Below the pieces are notes generated by a model. It searched no databases. It saw only the letters and a program-made list of their open reading frames with translations, and had not been told where the DNA came from. From Pratylenchus scribneri (lineage: Eukaryota; Nematoda; Chromadorea; Rhabditida; Pratylenchidae), in the NCBI GenBank assembly GCA_030063045.1, contig JAQSEB010000090.1, positions 868,001-932,000 on the forward strand: a stretch of 64,000 nt of DNA, given 5' to 3'. Of this stretch, positions 12,501 to 23,486 are shown one piece after another. Numbering within the stretch: the stretch's first letter is position 1; each line of letters begins with the position of its first letter. The position numbers and the translations under genes were made by a program.

Positions 12501-15500
12501 AAATTATAAATTAAAAAGGGAAATAAAATTAAAAATTTAAAAATTTATATTTTTTTTTTAAATTTTTCCTCCATTTTTTAATTTTATTTTTTTCCTTACA
12601 TAGCCAAAATTGTTCAATCTGATCCACTAAAATATAATCATGTACATCGGAATTTGGATCGAATGTTCGGTTCAATTTTTTCATTGATTTTTCCAAATCT
12701 TTTTCGAAACCTTCACAAACATAACTGTAAAAATTATCGCATGGATTCAACTTTTTTTCTTCTGCATATTTGATTGATTTCTCAAGCACCGGATAATGGA
12801 TTTTTCCTTCAAATTTTTTATTATTTATTTTTAGATTAATTACTAAAAATGATAGAACTAAATTAACAAAGAACCACGAATTTTAATAAAGAATAAATTT
12901 TCAAATAATTGTTAATTAAATTTGGATTGGAAGCATTAAAAATATTCGTGCTCGGTCGAGTACTTGTGCTCGCCCAACCTAAAGAAATGTTCTACAAAAA
13001 AAGCATATGATAAGAATATTTTATGAATATATATAAAAATTAATTAATAATATATTGTCAAATGCAAAAAAACTTTATTTTATTAGTAAATTATTTAAAA
13101 AAACTTACCATTTGAAATAGAAAATTTATTGAATTCGACGCCATAATTTGCATATCGATTCAATATATCATCATTATTATAATTGGTAACATCTAAAATT
13201 GCACTGTTAGGTAATTAAAATTAGGATGAAAAATTCTAGAACTTAATTAATTATAATTTATACATTTTATTTGAAATGTCCACTAAATAAATTTGACTAA
13301 AATATAAATAGTTGGTTTATTTATAGGGCAGAAAATTTTTTATATTTTAAGTAAAAAATGTTAAATAAAATGTACCATTATTTCCTCCCCTATTCCACCA
13401 AATGAAAAGAGAATTGAAAAATTCACCGCTTTGAAGTAATTTTCTTCGTGTACCACCATCCAATTCATTTCCATTGCCTTTTTCCAATTCTTCCGAAATA
13501 TTTTTAGGTATTTTCATCATTTTATGGCAACTTTTTTTCGTTTCTTTTCCATACACGGCATTTTGTAAATTTATGTCTTTAATAATGAAAAATAAATTTA
13601 ATTATTTAATTTATTATAGAAAAAAATTAAAATAACGGAATAATTAGCGAAATTGTAATATTTTCATAAAATTTTCCATTGGATTTACCAAATTCTCATA
13701 TTTAAATTGGACAAAATGGTGATTATTATCAGCACTTAGGTAATAGGTATTTATTTCATTAATTTTTATGAAATTTTTGAACATTTAAAAATGGTTTTTA
13801 ACTTTTTTGCATGCCAATTTTCCACTCTATACTAAATTATTAAATTAGAGAACCTCTTTGGCAACTGTCCAAATTGAAATCATCCAATTCAATCAGTTTT
13901 TCTGGATCATTTTCCATGCTTGTCACAATTTTGTATTCATTTTCCATGTCCAATTCCACGGTTGTGGCACAATTCCAAACAAATCCTTCCTTCATTTTTC
14001 GATTCGATCCTGCTGGAGTGCATTCCAATTTAAGGCCCAAAAACTTCAAATCTGCGTGCGAATATTCCGTCGGTGATTGAAAATTTTGATTGCTCCGATA
14101 AAAAGGCACATTATATTCAACTGGGGAAAAATAGGAAATGCAATTAATGAAATATATGAATATGTTAAAAATATTTGAAATTATAAAAATTAATTTCCTT
14201 AAAAAGGAGCGGCTATAGTTCCGGAGTCGTTCAATTTTTCTGACTCGTACTCCTGACTCCGGAGTCTGACTTCAGGAATTTCGGACTCCGATTCCGAACT
14301 CCTCGACTCCGTCTCTGGAGCAAACTTCGTAATTGACACATCACTGTTGATGAGTTCGAATTTCCAAATGCCAACAATATAAATTCTCTTCCCATGTATA
14401 ACTAATAAGAAAAGAAATCTATTTGCCAGAGAAAAAAGAATGGTCGGTCGCGCGCGCAATCATTTGCCTTTCTTTTTGATAGAAAAATGGGCAGAATTCT
14501 GGTAATGGATTTGGATGGAAGTGATCCCTCGTCCTCGTCCCTTTCTCTCTTTTTGGTAGGAGAAAAAGGCAGCATTTATGCCCATGGATTTGGATGGATT
14601 ATATGCGGGCCGATTCCATCCATGGCATTGAGGAAGAGGACTAATGAAGTTTGGCTATTTGGTAAAAAATGAAGTTTTCTAACCGATTTTTCTGATTAAG
14701 AGGCCTCACAACTTATTATTAAATAAATTTATTTTCACAATTCTCTAATAAAAAAAAAACACAACAACTAACCTTGTTGCCGAACCGGTTTGAAAGCCAG
14801 GAAAACTGGTTGAAAAAATGACAAAATTGTCAATGTGAACACAAGGACGACGCCGATCTTGCCCATGAAACCAAATTTTTGCCCTTTTTGTACTCCGCCA
14901 TTTTCATTTAAATTTTTCTTTACTTTATGCTTTACAATTTGTTTTGATCTTTTTGTAGTTTCTGTAGCCAATGCTGATGAGTCTTCTTGACTTTCAATAA
15001 TGGCTCTTTTACCTCTATTTATGGTATTTCTTTTTTCATTTATTGATGGAATAGTTTGTTCATTTTTTTGATCATCGGCAGCGATTCTAATTGCATTGGC
15101 AGTGTTTCCATTGAGAATAACTAAAAATTAAATAAATATAAAATACCGAAAATGCTCCCTTTTTAAATTCTCATATGGAATTATTTTTTCCCTTAAAAAT
15201 TAGGAAAATTTGAGGTTTTAATTCCTAATTTGTGGATATTTTTAAATTAATTATAGCTATTTTTGTTGAGTTTTAGGGAATTAAGAAATACAATAAAAAT
15301 TTTTTAAGTCCACCCTGAGAAGAGCTATGGGCCCTCAAAATCGAGGGTGGAGAAATATAATTATTAGAGATCGGGAAATTAAAAGAGCATTTACGGTAAG
15401 GAATAAAAATGCAACAATTACAGTAAAATAACATTTTCCTATAAAAAATTATAACAATTCACCTCCTACACAGAGCAATAATAGCAATTGGCATAGAGGA

Positions 15501-15514
15501 ATACAAACTTGCAT
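6552..15514 (-). CDS. M13 (neprilysin-like) zinc metallopeptidase, 14 exons
   Basis: Minus-strand exons are 15463-15514, 14773-15120, 13854-14120, 13376-13576, 13109-13192, 12600-12806, 12336-12497, 11279-11593, 10558-10774, 9754-9960, 9422-9596, 8593-8808, 7492-7680 and 6552-6740. All phases join and the sum is 2829 nt, giving 942 residues. M13 signatures seen are NPCDNFYSYVC in the N-terminal part, EYLLWSLI, the zinc motif HEQAH near residue 767, EDTAD near 830 (third zinc ligand plus Asp), HSPIHMRV, and the closing FQCKKGDRMNPPPEEQC. M13 enzymes are cell-surface or secreted peptidases that cut small peptides. Odd points: the Phe-Asp after the zinc motif is Leu-Gln, the NAYY/NAFY substrate motif is not recognisable, and about 230 N-terminal residues precede the M13 core. 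These comprise a signal peptide, a basic linker and a second hydrophobic stretch near residues 105-125. The first four exons could belong to another gene, but phase continuity favours one. Confidence 0.85.
11830..12165. repeat. Non-autonomous hAT-like element in M13 intron 7
   Basis: The ends are rich in GACCGAGAATCTCGG-type palindromes, very like the subterminal repeats of the complete hAT element at 54906-57793. The left end has GGACGAGCTAGGACCGAGAA and the right end CTCGGCGAGATTGTCTCGTTC. No transposase is present. Exact ends and target duplication are not clear. Confidence 0.5.
14205..14335. repeat. Short GGAGTC-rich inverted-repeat element in M13 intron 2
   Basis: About 130 bp with repeated GACTCCG/CGGAGTC words on both strands, for example CTGACTCCGGAGTCTGAC, so it can fold on itself. 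A similar GGAACTC/GAGTTCC-rich patch lies at about 51290-51410 in GS-like C intron 3. It is probably a short DNA-transposon derivative. Confidence 0.4.
15144..15398. repeat. MITE-like element, TACCGTAAAT family, in M13 intron 1
   Basis: Begins TACCGAAAATGCTCCCTTTT and ends TTAAAAGAGCATTTACGGTA, 255 bp. The interior GTCCACCCTGAGAAGAGCTA block matches the copy at 2974-3222 in inverted orientation. Confidence 0.7.
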
Positions 15515-17268
15515 TTTCTGTTAGTAGTCCAGACTCCAGAGAATTTTATAAAGATGGTTTTTGGTTTGTTAAAGTGAAGAATTTATGATGGAATTGGCCA
15601 ATCAAGAGCTTCTTTATATAAAAGCCCATTTAAAGAAGAAGGTGAGAATAAGGATATGCAACGATGGCATATTCCTTCACCCCCCCCCCCCCCACCTCCC
15701 GCAAAAAATCTAGAAAAGACTACTTTTCGTTCATTTTGAAGCTCAAACTAAAATAAACGTTCGTTAGTGATGTCATCTTTTACCCTTCCAACCCTCTCGC
15801 ATCAAACCTCCCAAAATTCCGCGCATCTAAAATAAGAGGGGGGGGGGGGGGGGGGGAATTGAAGGGTTCGGTCGTGGATTCCAAAACATCCACTTCTCTC
15901 CCAATTAAAATCTCAATTATAATAAGCGCTCGCTTCACTACCTGTGCGCGCGAATGGAACACTTTAATGCAGTCTCTATCAGAGGATCAATCAGCAGGAG
16001 GGAGACAATGTCATTCCAAAAATCCACGCAAAAAATAGGGGGGTGGGGGTACGGGAGGAATGAAGGGTTCGGTCGTGAATCCCAAAACATTGCCTAAAAA
16101 ACAACACCGAAAATTGCTGCTGGCTTCATCCAATATCCATCCAATAGCTCAGAAAAGGGGCCAAAATGTCATTCCAAAAATTCGCTCACAGAAAAATAGG
16201 GGGGGGGGGGGGGGGGAAATTGAAGGGTTCGGTCGTGGATCCCAAAATTGCCTAAAATAAAAACAGCAAGAAAATTGCTGCTGGCTTCATCCAATATCCA
16301 TCCATTAGCTCAGAAAAATGGGCCAATTTTTCCTCTGCTGATTTAAAATCTCAAACTATATTAAACGCCCGATCCAATGCTTGCTGATTGCGTGCGAATG
16401 CCACCCTTTTACGCACACAATTTTTTCACATGCATTCTAGCTATTAGCTATCTGCCATCACCCATCAGCTCAGGGGCACTGCTAAATCCTTCATAATAGA
16501 TAAAGAAATATTCAGTAACAACAACATTTTCCCCTAAAATTTTTAAAGAAAACATTTAAGCTTTCGACATCAAAGTTTTTATTTAGACATTACAGCATAA
16601 TTTCCTTACAATTTGAAAAAGCGCATTTCATTTAAGAAGAGTAGCGACGGCATTTCCCTTCCATCAAGGAGAAGGAAAGGGAGGTTGACTTCGCGCGCAA
16701 GATGATTTCTCTTTCTCTGGCAAATATATTTTATTGGATCTTTTAGAGTAAAGAATTTGCAATTCGCAATTTTGCTGGTGGCACTTGTGCAATAATTGGC
16801 CTATTGAATTTGGCCATAAATGAATTTGTCAATTTCCATCAATTTTGAATTAGTCTTCATCTTCACTTTTTAAGGTTTGAAGTAGAATAGGGCAGGTTCG
16901 ATATTTTCCTCAATAAAACCGAGAAACCAAAACCGGAAACTGACAATTTACAAAACCGAAAGCCGGGTTTTCAAACCTACACGTTCGAAAAACAGTCTCT
17001 TTCCTACTCTAATTTGGATTATCTAAAAAAACAGCTTCAAATGAATTTGAGTTCTGCAGGTATTTTCGGCAATAATTATATTAATAATAATTTAAATATT
17101 TTAGCATTAAATAATAGGCAAATAAAAATGTGATTATTATTTAAAAATGAGCAATTTTACATTCCAAATAAATAAATAAAAATTAATACATAATTTTCAC
17201 AATAAAATCATCCAATAAATAATGGCATGGCAGAATAATTAATGTTTAAAATTTCATTTTCCAAACAT
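15515..17268. other. Intergenic between M13 and ground-like genes
   Basis: No gene is supported. It contains the poly-G duplicated units described at 15670-16320. At about 16890-17000 there is a fragment of the AAACCGAAAACCGG element family. The short open frames here run across the repeat units. Confidence 0.6.
15670..16320. repeat. Duplicated units with long poly-C and poly-G runs
   Basis: A C-run lies near 15680 and G-runs near 15838-15856 and 16200-16216; a shorter G-rich run is near 16037. Each G-run is followed by the same text, GAATTGAAGGGTTCGGTCGT or close, and the following TTGCTGCTGGCTTCATCCAA block is present twice (about 16110 and 16275). These are at least three diverged tandem units of about 160-190 bp. 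The lengths of such homopolymers are uncertain in any assembly. Confidence 0.7.
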
Positions 17269-20200
17269 TCAGCATTTTCTGCCTTCGATCGCCGAAGAAT
17301 CGAAGCCATTTTGACAATTGTTTGCTTTTCCTCTTCCTGCTGATGAGCCTCTGTTCCTGGTTTCCGGCCCTGTTGATAGTTTGCCTCCGTTTCTTGTAGA
17401 TTCTCCGGTTTCATGCCGATTATCGATGCCAAGACTGCTACCGGGTCCTCGGTGAATTGCATGGATGATGGCCTCACTCACACCTCTGCCATTGCCAAAA
17501 CCATTTTGTTGTTGGCCTTGTTCTTGTGTAATTCCTTCACCTTCTCTATTTTGGACAGCCGCATTTCCTTTTATTATTCCGCCTCGGCCAACAGACGCTT
17601 CATTGCCTAAAATATGGGCATAATTTTTTTAAGAATTTGTTTTTTAGGACAAAAATAAGTTGAGCGTTTTTGGTTCATTCTAAGATTGTTCAAGGTACTT
17701 ATCGGTTATCTTCTTTAAAATTTTACACCTCTAAAATTACCCTATGTTACTCCCAAAAATTGATCAACCCTAAAATCATTTTTTTCATCGTTTTACAATC
17801 AAATATGAATACTTATAAAAAAAAATTCGAATCAGTAGATAACCGATAAGTACCGAGCAAAGTCAGTTTTACACAGGTATCGATTTTAAAATCCAGTTTT
17901 GGTTTTGAAAAAATCTCGGCTTCGTTTTCAATTTCTCCTATTTAGGTTTAGAGGAAAAATTCTCAGTTAAATTTCTTCGAATTTTTCAAACTTTATTAAC
18001 CGATTTATATAATATGAATATCCCTCATTCATTCCAAATTCGAATTTTAAAAAGAGAAAATTTATATAAAGTTTTATTTCCGATTTTAATAAGTGTTTTT
18101 TAAACTGAAAATCGAATTTCCATAAATCCGTTTTCGGTTTTACAAAAAAGTTTGCTGTTGGTTATTTCCTATTTTCAGTTATTAGAAAAATTCCCAATTT
18201 CAGTTTAAAATTTCCTTGATAACGAAACGAAACCGATTTTTCAATCCATTTTTAAATTCGGCCTTGGTTATTTAAAAAATCATAAATACAATACCTACAA
18301 ATTATTACCACCTTTAATTTCATCTTCTTGAATATTCATTACCTCCTTTATTTCCTTCCTGCTCTTCGCTTCCATTCTTTTCTTCGATTTCCTTTTTATT
18401 TTCCTCCGATTCGTCTTCATCATAATCTCCCGCCGATTCATTATTCGGCAATTCTTGTTCTCCTCCTTTCCCTTCATCAATTCCCGAATCCTCGCCAATT
18501 TGTTCGGCGGCATTTTCTGTGCTTTTTTGCTGACCTTCTTCCCCTTCCTCATTTGCGGTATCCCCTTCCACAGGGCTGCCGTCATTATCGCCGACTATAG
18601 CGGTGGCATAAGCCAGAATGTAACTATAAAAATACTTGGAATTTTAATTTTATTTATAAAGAGAAAAAGAACTAAATTAAATAAATAAAGTTTTTTAAAA
18701 TTTTGGATTAGTAAACTGAAATAAAATGAAAATTACACCGCATATGGTTTTTTGATACCCTACCCTCTGATAATTTTCCTCACCCTCGATTTTGAGGACC
18801 CTACCATAGCTCCTCTGATATGTTGAATTAAAAAATTTTATCGCATTTTTTAAATTCCCGCTTTACAAAATCCACTATAATTTGTTCAAAAATATCCACA
18901 AATTAAGAAGTTAGACCACTAAATTTACCAATTTTTAAGGAGTTGAAAAATAATCCCCCATGGGGAATTAAGGGAGCATATACCGTTAAAAAAATAACCA
19001 ATGAATAGCATTATTTAAAGGTCAATTATAAAGTGAAATTTATTGATTTCTTAATAATATTCTAAATAATTTAATTACATTTTAATTACATAATATAAAT
19101 TGAGAAAATTCCACTGACCGTCCATCGCGTTCAATTTTGCACACATAATTATGCCAAAAATGACTTCGACTGGCAAAATCGCTAATGCCAACGATCACTT
19201 CAAAAGTTGAATTGAATTTTGCCTCATTCATTTGTTGGATCCGATTGGCAATTGTTTGAAGATTGCATCTGTTTTTAAAGTAAATTGTTTCCACATTTCT
19301 CCCTTTGAATAAATTCTTACCTATGGAATTGATCTTCGCCCCTTTCATCTACCAATTGTTGATATGCATCATGAATTGTGTCCTCAACCTGTGAATTTTA
19401 CATTTGAGAAAAGTAAAAAAATTATTATTTGGGTATTTTGGGTTTTTTATGAAGAATTTTTAGGTTTTAAAAGTTTTTAAACATTTATTTGTGGTTTCAA
19501 AGATTTATTTTTATTAATTTTGTCACTTTTTTGAAGGAAAAATTTCGTTGTAAAAATGTCCTAAAGCCTAAGATTAATTACACGTTTCCGAAATCAATCA
19601 AAGTAAATTACCCAAAAATCCAAATAGGGAATAGGCACCTATTTTGCGACAAAAAAATTCGTTCTCTATATATAATTCGAAAAGTTGGAAATTTTTATGT
19701 TAAATAAAAACACTAAATCCTTTGATTTTATATGATCCAAAAATTAATTTAAATTTCTATAATAATGGTCAAAAATAATAGTCTATTTTTAATATTTCTT
19801 CTAGTTTATTTTATAAAATTTGCTATGAATTAAGAGATGATATTTGAAAAAGTGAATTATTTTTAAAATATATTCTGATAAAAAAAATTTCGCTTTTAAT
19901 TTTTAGATTAAATTATTAAAAATCCTCTATTTTTTACAATAAATAAATTTCTTTAGCATTTAATTAAATTAATTTTAAAAGGAATATCTTGGCTTTCTCT
20001 GCTTTATTTTACTTCAGATTTAAGCAAAAATATATCTTTATTTTTTTTCCTAATAAGCAATTTCAATTGAAACTTGCCTCCGGATTGCAGCACATCATAT
20101 TTGAATCATCAGTATAACATTCAGGCAAAGGATAGCGCAACAGTTCGCATCTGTTATTTTCAATTGTCGAACTTTCCGGACGCGCAGTAGTCCGAAAAGA

Positions 20201-22180
20201 TGGTGGAAGCGAGGAAATTGGGCGGAAAATTTGCGGTTGTGAAGGAGCAGGCAACGGTGGCCTGAGCAAAGGTGGCAATGTAGAGGGTGGAATTTGTGCC
20301 GGCGGAGGCTGAATTGGTGCCGGAGGAGCCTGGAATGCCGGCTGAATTTGCTGAGGCGGAGGTTGCGGTTGATTTTGAAATTGCTGTTGGCCAAATTCTT
20401 CGGCCTCAGGATTTATTTGTTCTTGAGGAGGCTGCTGAAATTGTTGTTGTTGATTTGTTTGCACATTTGGTTGAAATTCATTTTGTGTTTGTTGGAAATT
20501 TGGAGCAGCTAAAAATAAAAAATTGTAGGTTAGCTTAAAAATGAATACTGTATTTTTCTAATGAAAGGCCATGGGTTACTATTTTTTAGAACATCTCTAT
20601 TCTCTAGGGAGTATTCTATTAGAGAAGGGGCTTTTTATTTTTTTAGAGAACTCTCAAAAACCTTTCTGAAATAAATTACTCTTTCAAAGAAGATAAAGAC
20701 TTATTAGGATTATTTATAGGAAAACTTCATAATTTTTATGGGCCCAATTTTGCAATTTATCAGCTTAATTTCACTCAAAATAAGATCAATTTTAAAATTT
20801 TTGATGGGATGACTACTTACTTTTAGAGAGTGTTTTCTAATATAGAATGGGCTTCAATTAGAAAAAATGCGGAAAAAAATTTTCTTTTGATTTTCAATTT
20901 TAAAATTAATTAATTTAATATTAAATTAGACTATTAATTTTATTGAGCAAAAATTAATATTAATTATATAAACTTTTCCCATTAATGATCAATGCATTCT
21001 TTTAATAATTATTTTATTTCAAAAAATTATATAACGAATATATCTGTAAATTAAAAAAAAAAACTAATAAAAAATAGGAAAAAACGAACATTGTTCAAAT
21101 GTTCGACCATAATTATTGTTTCCACCATAATCTGTTCCGGATCCGGATCCTCGGCCATAATTACTGCCAAAATTTGTCCCAGGAGATGGTGCAAAATTTG
21201 ATCCATATTCACCTCCGTTATAGCCGGAATATCCGACATTCGTGCCACCACCGCCTCCACTGCTTCCTCCTCCTCCTCCGCCTCCCCCGCCAGTGGCAGG
21301 AAAAATTGGAACAATTGGAGCGACCGGAAAGCCGACCCTTTTGATGCGCTTGTCATGTTTGATCAAAACCAATTTGTCAGCCGGTGGCAACAATTGAACG
21401 TAATTGTTATTAAATTGTTTTTTGAATGGAACTGTAAAGTATAAATTTATTAATTAAATCGAATAGAATTTTAACATCATTCACATTATAAATCGTTATG
21501 AAAAATTTAATTAATTAAAAAGTGTGGGAATTTATACAATCGAATTTTGGATTTGATTTTTCAAGTGAAAATTAGCTTTAAATTTGATAAATTTTAGACT
21601 AATTTAAACCATTAATTTAAGATAATTAAATTAGAGAAATAATTAATGATTTTTATTGAAAATTTCAAAAAATTAAAATCAAAAAGCAACAAAATAATAC
21701 AAAAATTGAGCAGTTTTTTGATAATTTTCGGCATCATTTTCTGTCTTTTGGTCAATTATATTTGATAAATCATTTTGATATCAAAATGATAGTTAAAAAA
21801 GAATTTATTTAAAATTTCAAATATTACGGAATTCAAATTTGCAAAATTTTAATAGTTTTGAAAACAATTATTAATTCGAAACAAAATGATTAATTAACAT
21901 TGATTTATTATTGACTTAAAAAAGTTAATTCTTTTATTTTCAACCCTATTTACTTTGTTAAAATTTTTAACGAATTGGAACCAAATTTTAAGACATTGAG
22001 CTTACAAATTTTTTGCCTAATCTTTGCGTCGGCAATAATTGCTGCAGAACGGGCTTTTGTGATGGCCGAATTTGCTGGATCAAATTGAATACATTGGCCA
22101 TTGGTTAGTTTGAAAAATTGAACCGGATTTTGAAGAAAAATGAGGAAAAATACAGGAAATATTGACGTATAAAATTGCAT
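17269..22180 (-). CDS. Ground-like (grl) domain secreted protein, Gly- and Pro/Gln-rich
   Basis: Exons are 22006-22180, 21090-21431, 20078-20508, 19321-19388, 19090-19268, 18343-18594 and 17269-17606 (594 residues). Order: signal peptide (MQFYTSIFPVFFLIFLQNPV), Gly/Ser-rich stretch, long Pro/Gln-rich region, then CYTDDSNMMCCNPE, VEDTIHDAYQQL and a ground-like domain (FNSTFEVIVGISDFASRSHF, then YVCKIERDGRS). The cysteine usually seen in the FEVI block is Val here. Ground-like proteins are nematode hedgehog-related secreted proteins linked to cuticle or apical matrix. Intron 3 has a GC donor (GGAG|GCAAGT). If intron 5 is not spliced, the protein stops at 19082 with 400 residues. The two downstream exons give a Glu-rich acidic tail. 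In the last exon another frame (ending SAMPLFIG) looks more protein-like, so a frameshift there, or a separate gene, is possible. Confidence 0.75.
18735..18987. repeat. MITE-like element, TACCGTAAAT family, in grl intron 5
   Basis: Left ACACCGCATATGGTTTTTTG and right AGGGAGCATATACCGTT form imperfect inverted ends. The interior CACCCTCGATTTTGAGGACC and CCCCATGGGGAATTAAG blocks are shared with the copies at 2974-3222 and 6155-6472. Confidence 0.6.
19389..20077 (-). other. GC-AG intron (grl intron 3)
   Basis: On the minus strand the donor context is CCGGAG|GCAAGT and the acceptor ATTCACAG. Only this junction keeps the ground-like frame (CCNPE followed by VEDTIHDAY). The alternative GT two bases further on would run into a stop. 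The context is the consensus for GC donors. Confidence 0.7.
20546..20872. repeat. Inverted-repeat element in grl intron 2
   Basis: The left end GTATTTTTCTAATGAAAGGC pairs with the right end GGCTTCAATTAGAAAAAATG. The interior has TCTCTATTCTCTAGGGAG and TTAGAGAA words. It is probably a short DNA-transposon relic; no target duplication is seen. Confidence 0.45.
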
Positions 22181-22329
22181 AATTAAATAACTTATTCAAG
22201 CCAAATATTTTTGGGAAAGCAGCAAATTAGGAAGGCGGGTTGATAAAAGTGAATAGAAAGGAAAAGCAATAAAAGATTGAGGAAGATTCGATGACAATAA
22301 TTGTTTTTTGCGCAAAATGTTCAGCCAAA

Positions 22330-22925
22330 GCGCATCTGACGCAATTTTATGACTTCCTGAACCCGATTAAATATATTAAAGCTTTCCGCTTTTAATCAGC
22401 TAATTCAGCCATTAAATATTCCTATCCTATACACGTTACATTTTAATTACGCTCAATTGCCCCCGTCGTTGAGCGCATCTTCTTTATGTCCATCTCGGCT
22501 TTTCCTTTCTCATGCAAAAATGAACAAATCACCGAGCATCCCGAATAAAATTGTTGGTATTTGCTCATGTGGCAATAAAATAATCGTAAATATCCAAAAG
22601 CATATATTCATACATATAATTAAATTAAAAATTTGCATAAATTGCAATATTTTGAATTATTTATATAAATTTAATTAATTAAAATTCTTAATAATCATTT
22701 CAACCTTGAATTGGCCCTATATTAAAATTAGTTTTCTCCTTTTAATCAGCTCAGTTAATTTCCCCCATTAAATATTCCTATCCTATTCATTACATTGCCT
22801 TTTAATTACGCTCAATTGCCGCCCAATTTGCTTCGATGAGCGCATCTTCTTTTCGTCCATCTCGGCTTTTCCTTTCTCTTCCAAAAATGAAACACATCAC
22901 CAAGCAGCCGAGCATCCCAATCCCT
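22330..22925. repeat. Direct duplication upstream of the ground-like gene
   Basis: About 22378-22550 and 22735-22920 are diverged copies sharing CTTTTAATCAGCT, TTAATTACGCTCAATTGCC, GAGCGCATCTTCTTT and CCATCTCGGCTTTTCC. The copies lie about 350 bp apart, immediately 5' of the grl start codon, so they may be duplicated promoter sequence. Confidence 0.65.
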
Positions 22926-22929
22926 AATA

Positions 22930-23300
22930 GATTTTTTTGTCTAGATGAGATCTATAAATTGATATAAGGTTTGTAGGGTCTAAAACTACTTTCTGATTTA
23001 TTATAAGTCGAAAACGCTCACATTTGCAGTTTGCACTATTCAGGTATCGATGTTGCACCTATACTGTAATATGACCCAAAATACCAAAGTGCAATTTTTT
23101 CGAAACGGATTTTTAAACCTATACTAGTTCAGGGAATCTAATTAATGGAAAAAAATGTCAAATTCAGATTCCCCATCGTCAAAAATTCGTTAATATAAGT
23201 TTTTGACTAAAATAAAATTTAAATTTTTTTTTAAAAAACAAATTGTACTATTTAAATTAAACGAATTAGCAATATACGCTGGGACTTGGGAGGTTAAATC
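22930..23300. repeat. Copy of the GGTTTGTAGGGTCTAAAAC foldback family
   Basis: Shares GATGAGATCTATAAA, AAGGTTTGTAGGGTCTAAAA and ACCCAAAATACC with the larger palindromic element at 32205-32690 and with the copy at 36362-36628. It is truncated or diverged here. Confidence 0.5.
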
Positions 23301-23486
23301 ATATACAAAGTGTGACACGAAAAAGCTGATTTAATTTATTGGAAAAATATAAAGTTTTATCTAAAATAATCTAACCGAAAATATAAATATAGCAAAGAAA
23401 ATAAGATAGTCTCAATTAACAATGAATAATTTTTGTGTAAATAATCATCCAAAATATCCATCCATTAACGGATTTTTCTGTCAATT

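Noticed and set aside
13854..14120. Similarity of the cysteine stretch in M13 exon 3 to SARAF-type lumenal domains
   Set aside because: Only a loose C...W.C spacing matches; key conserved blocks are absent.
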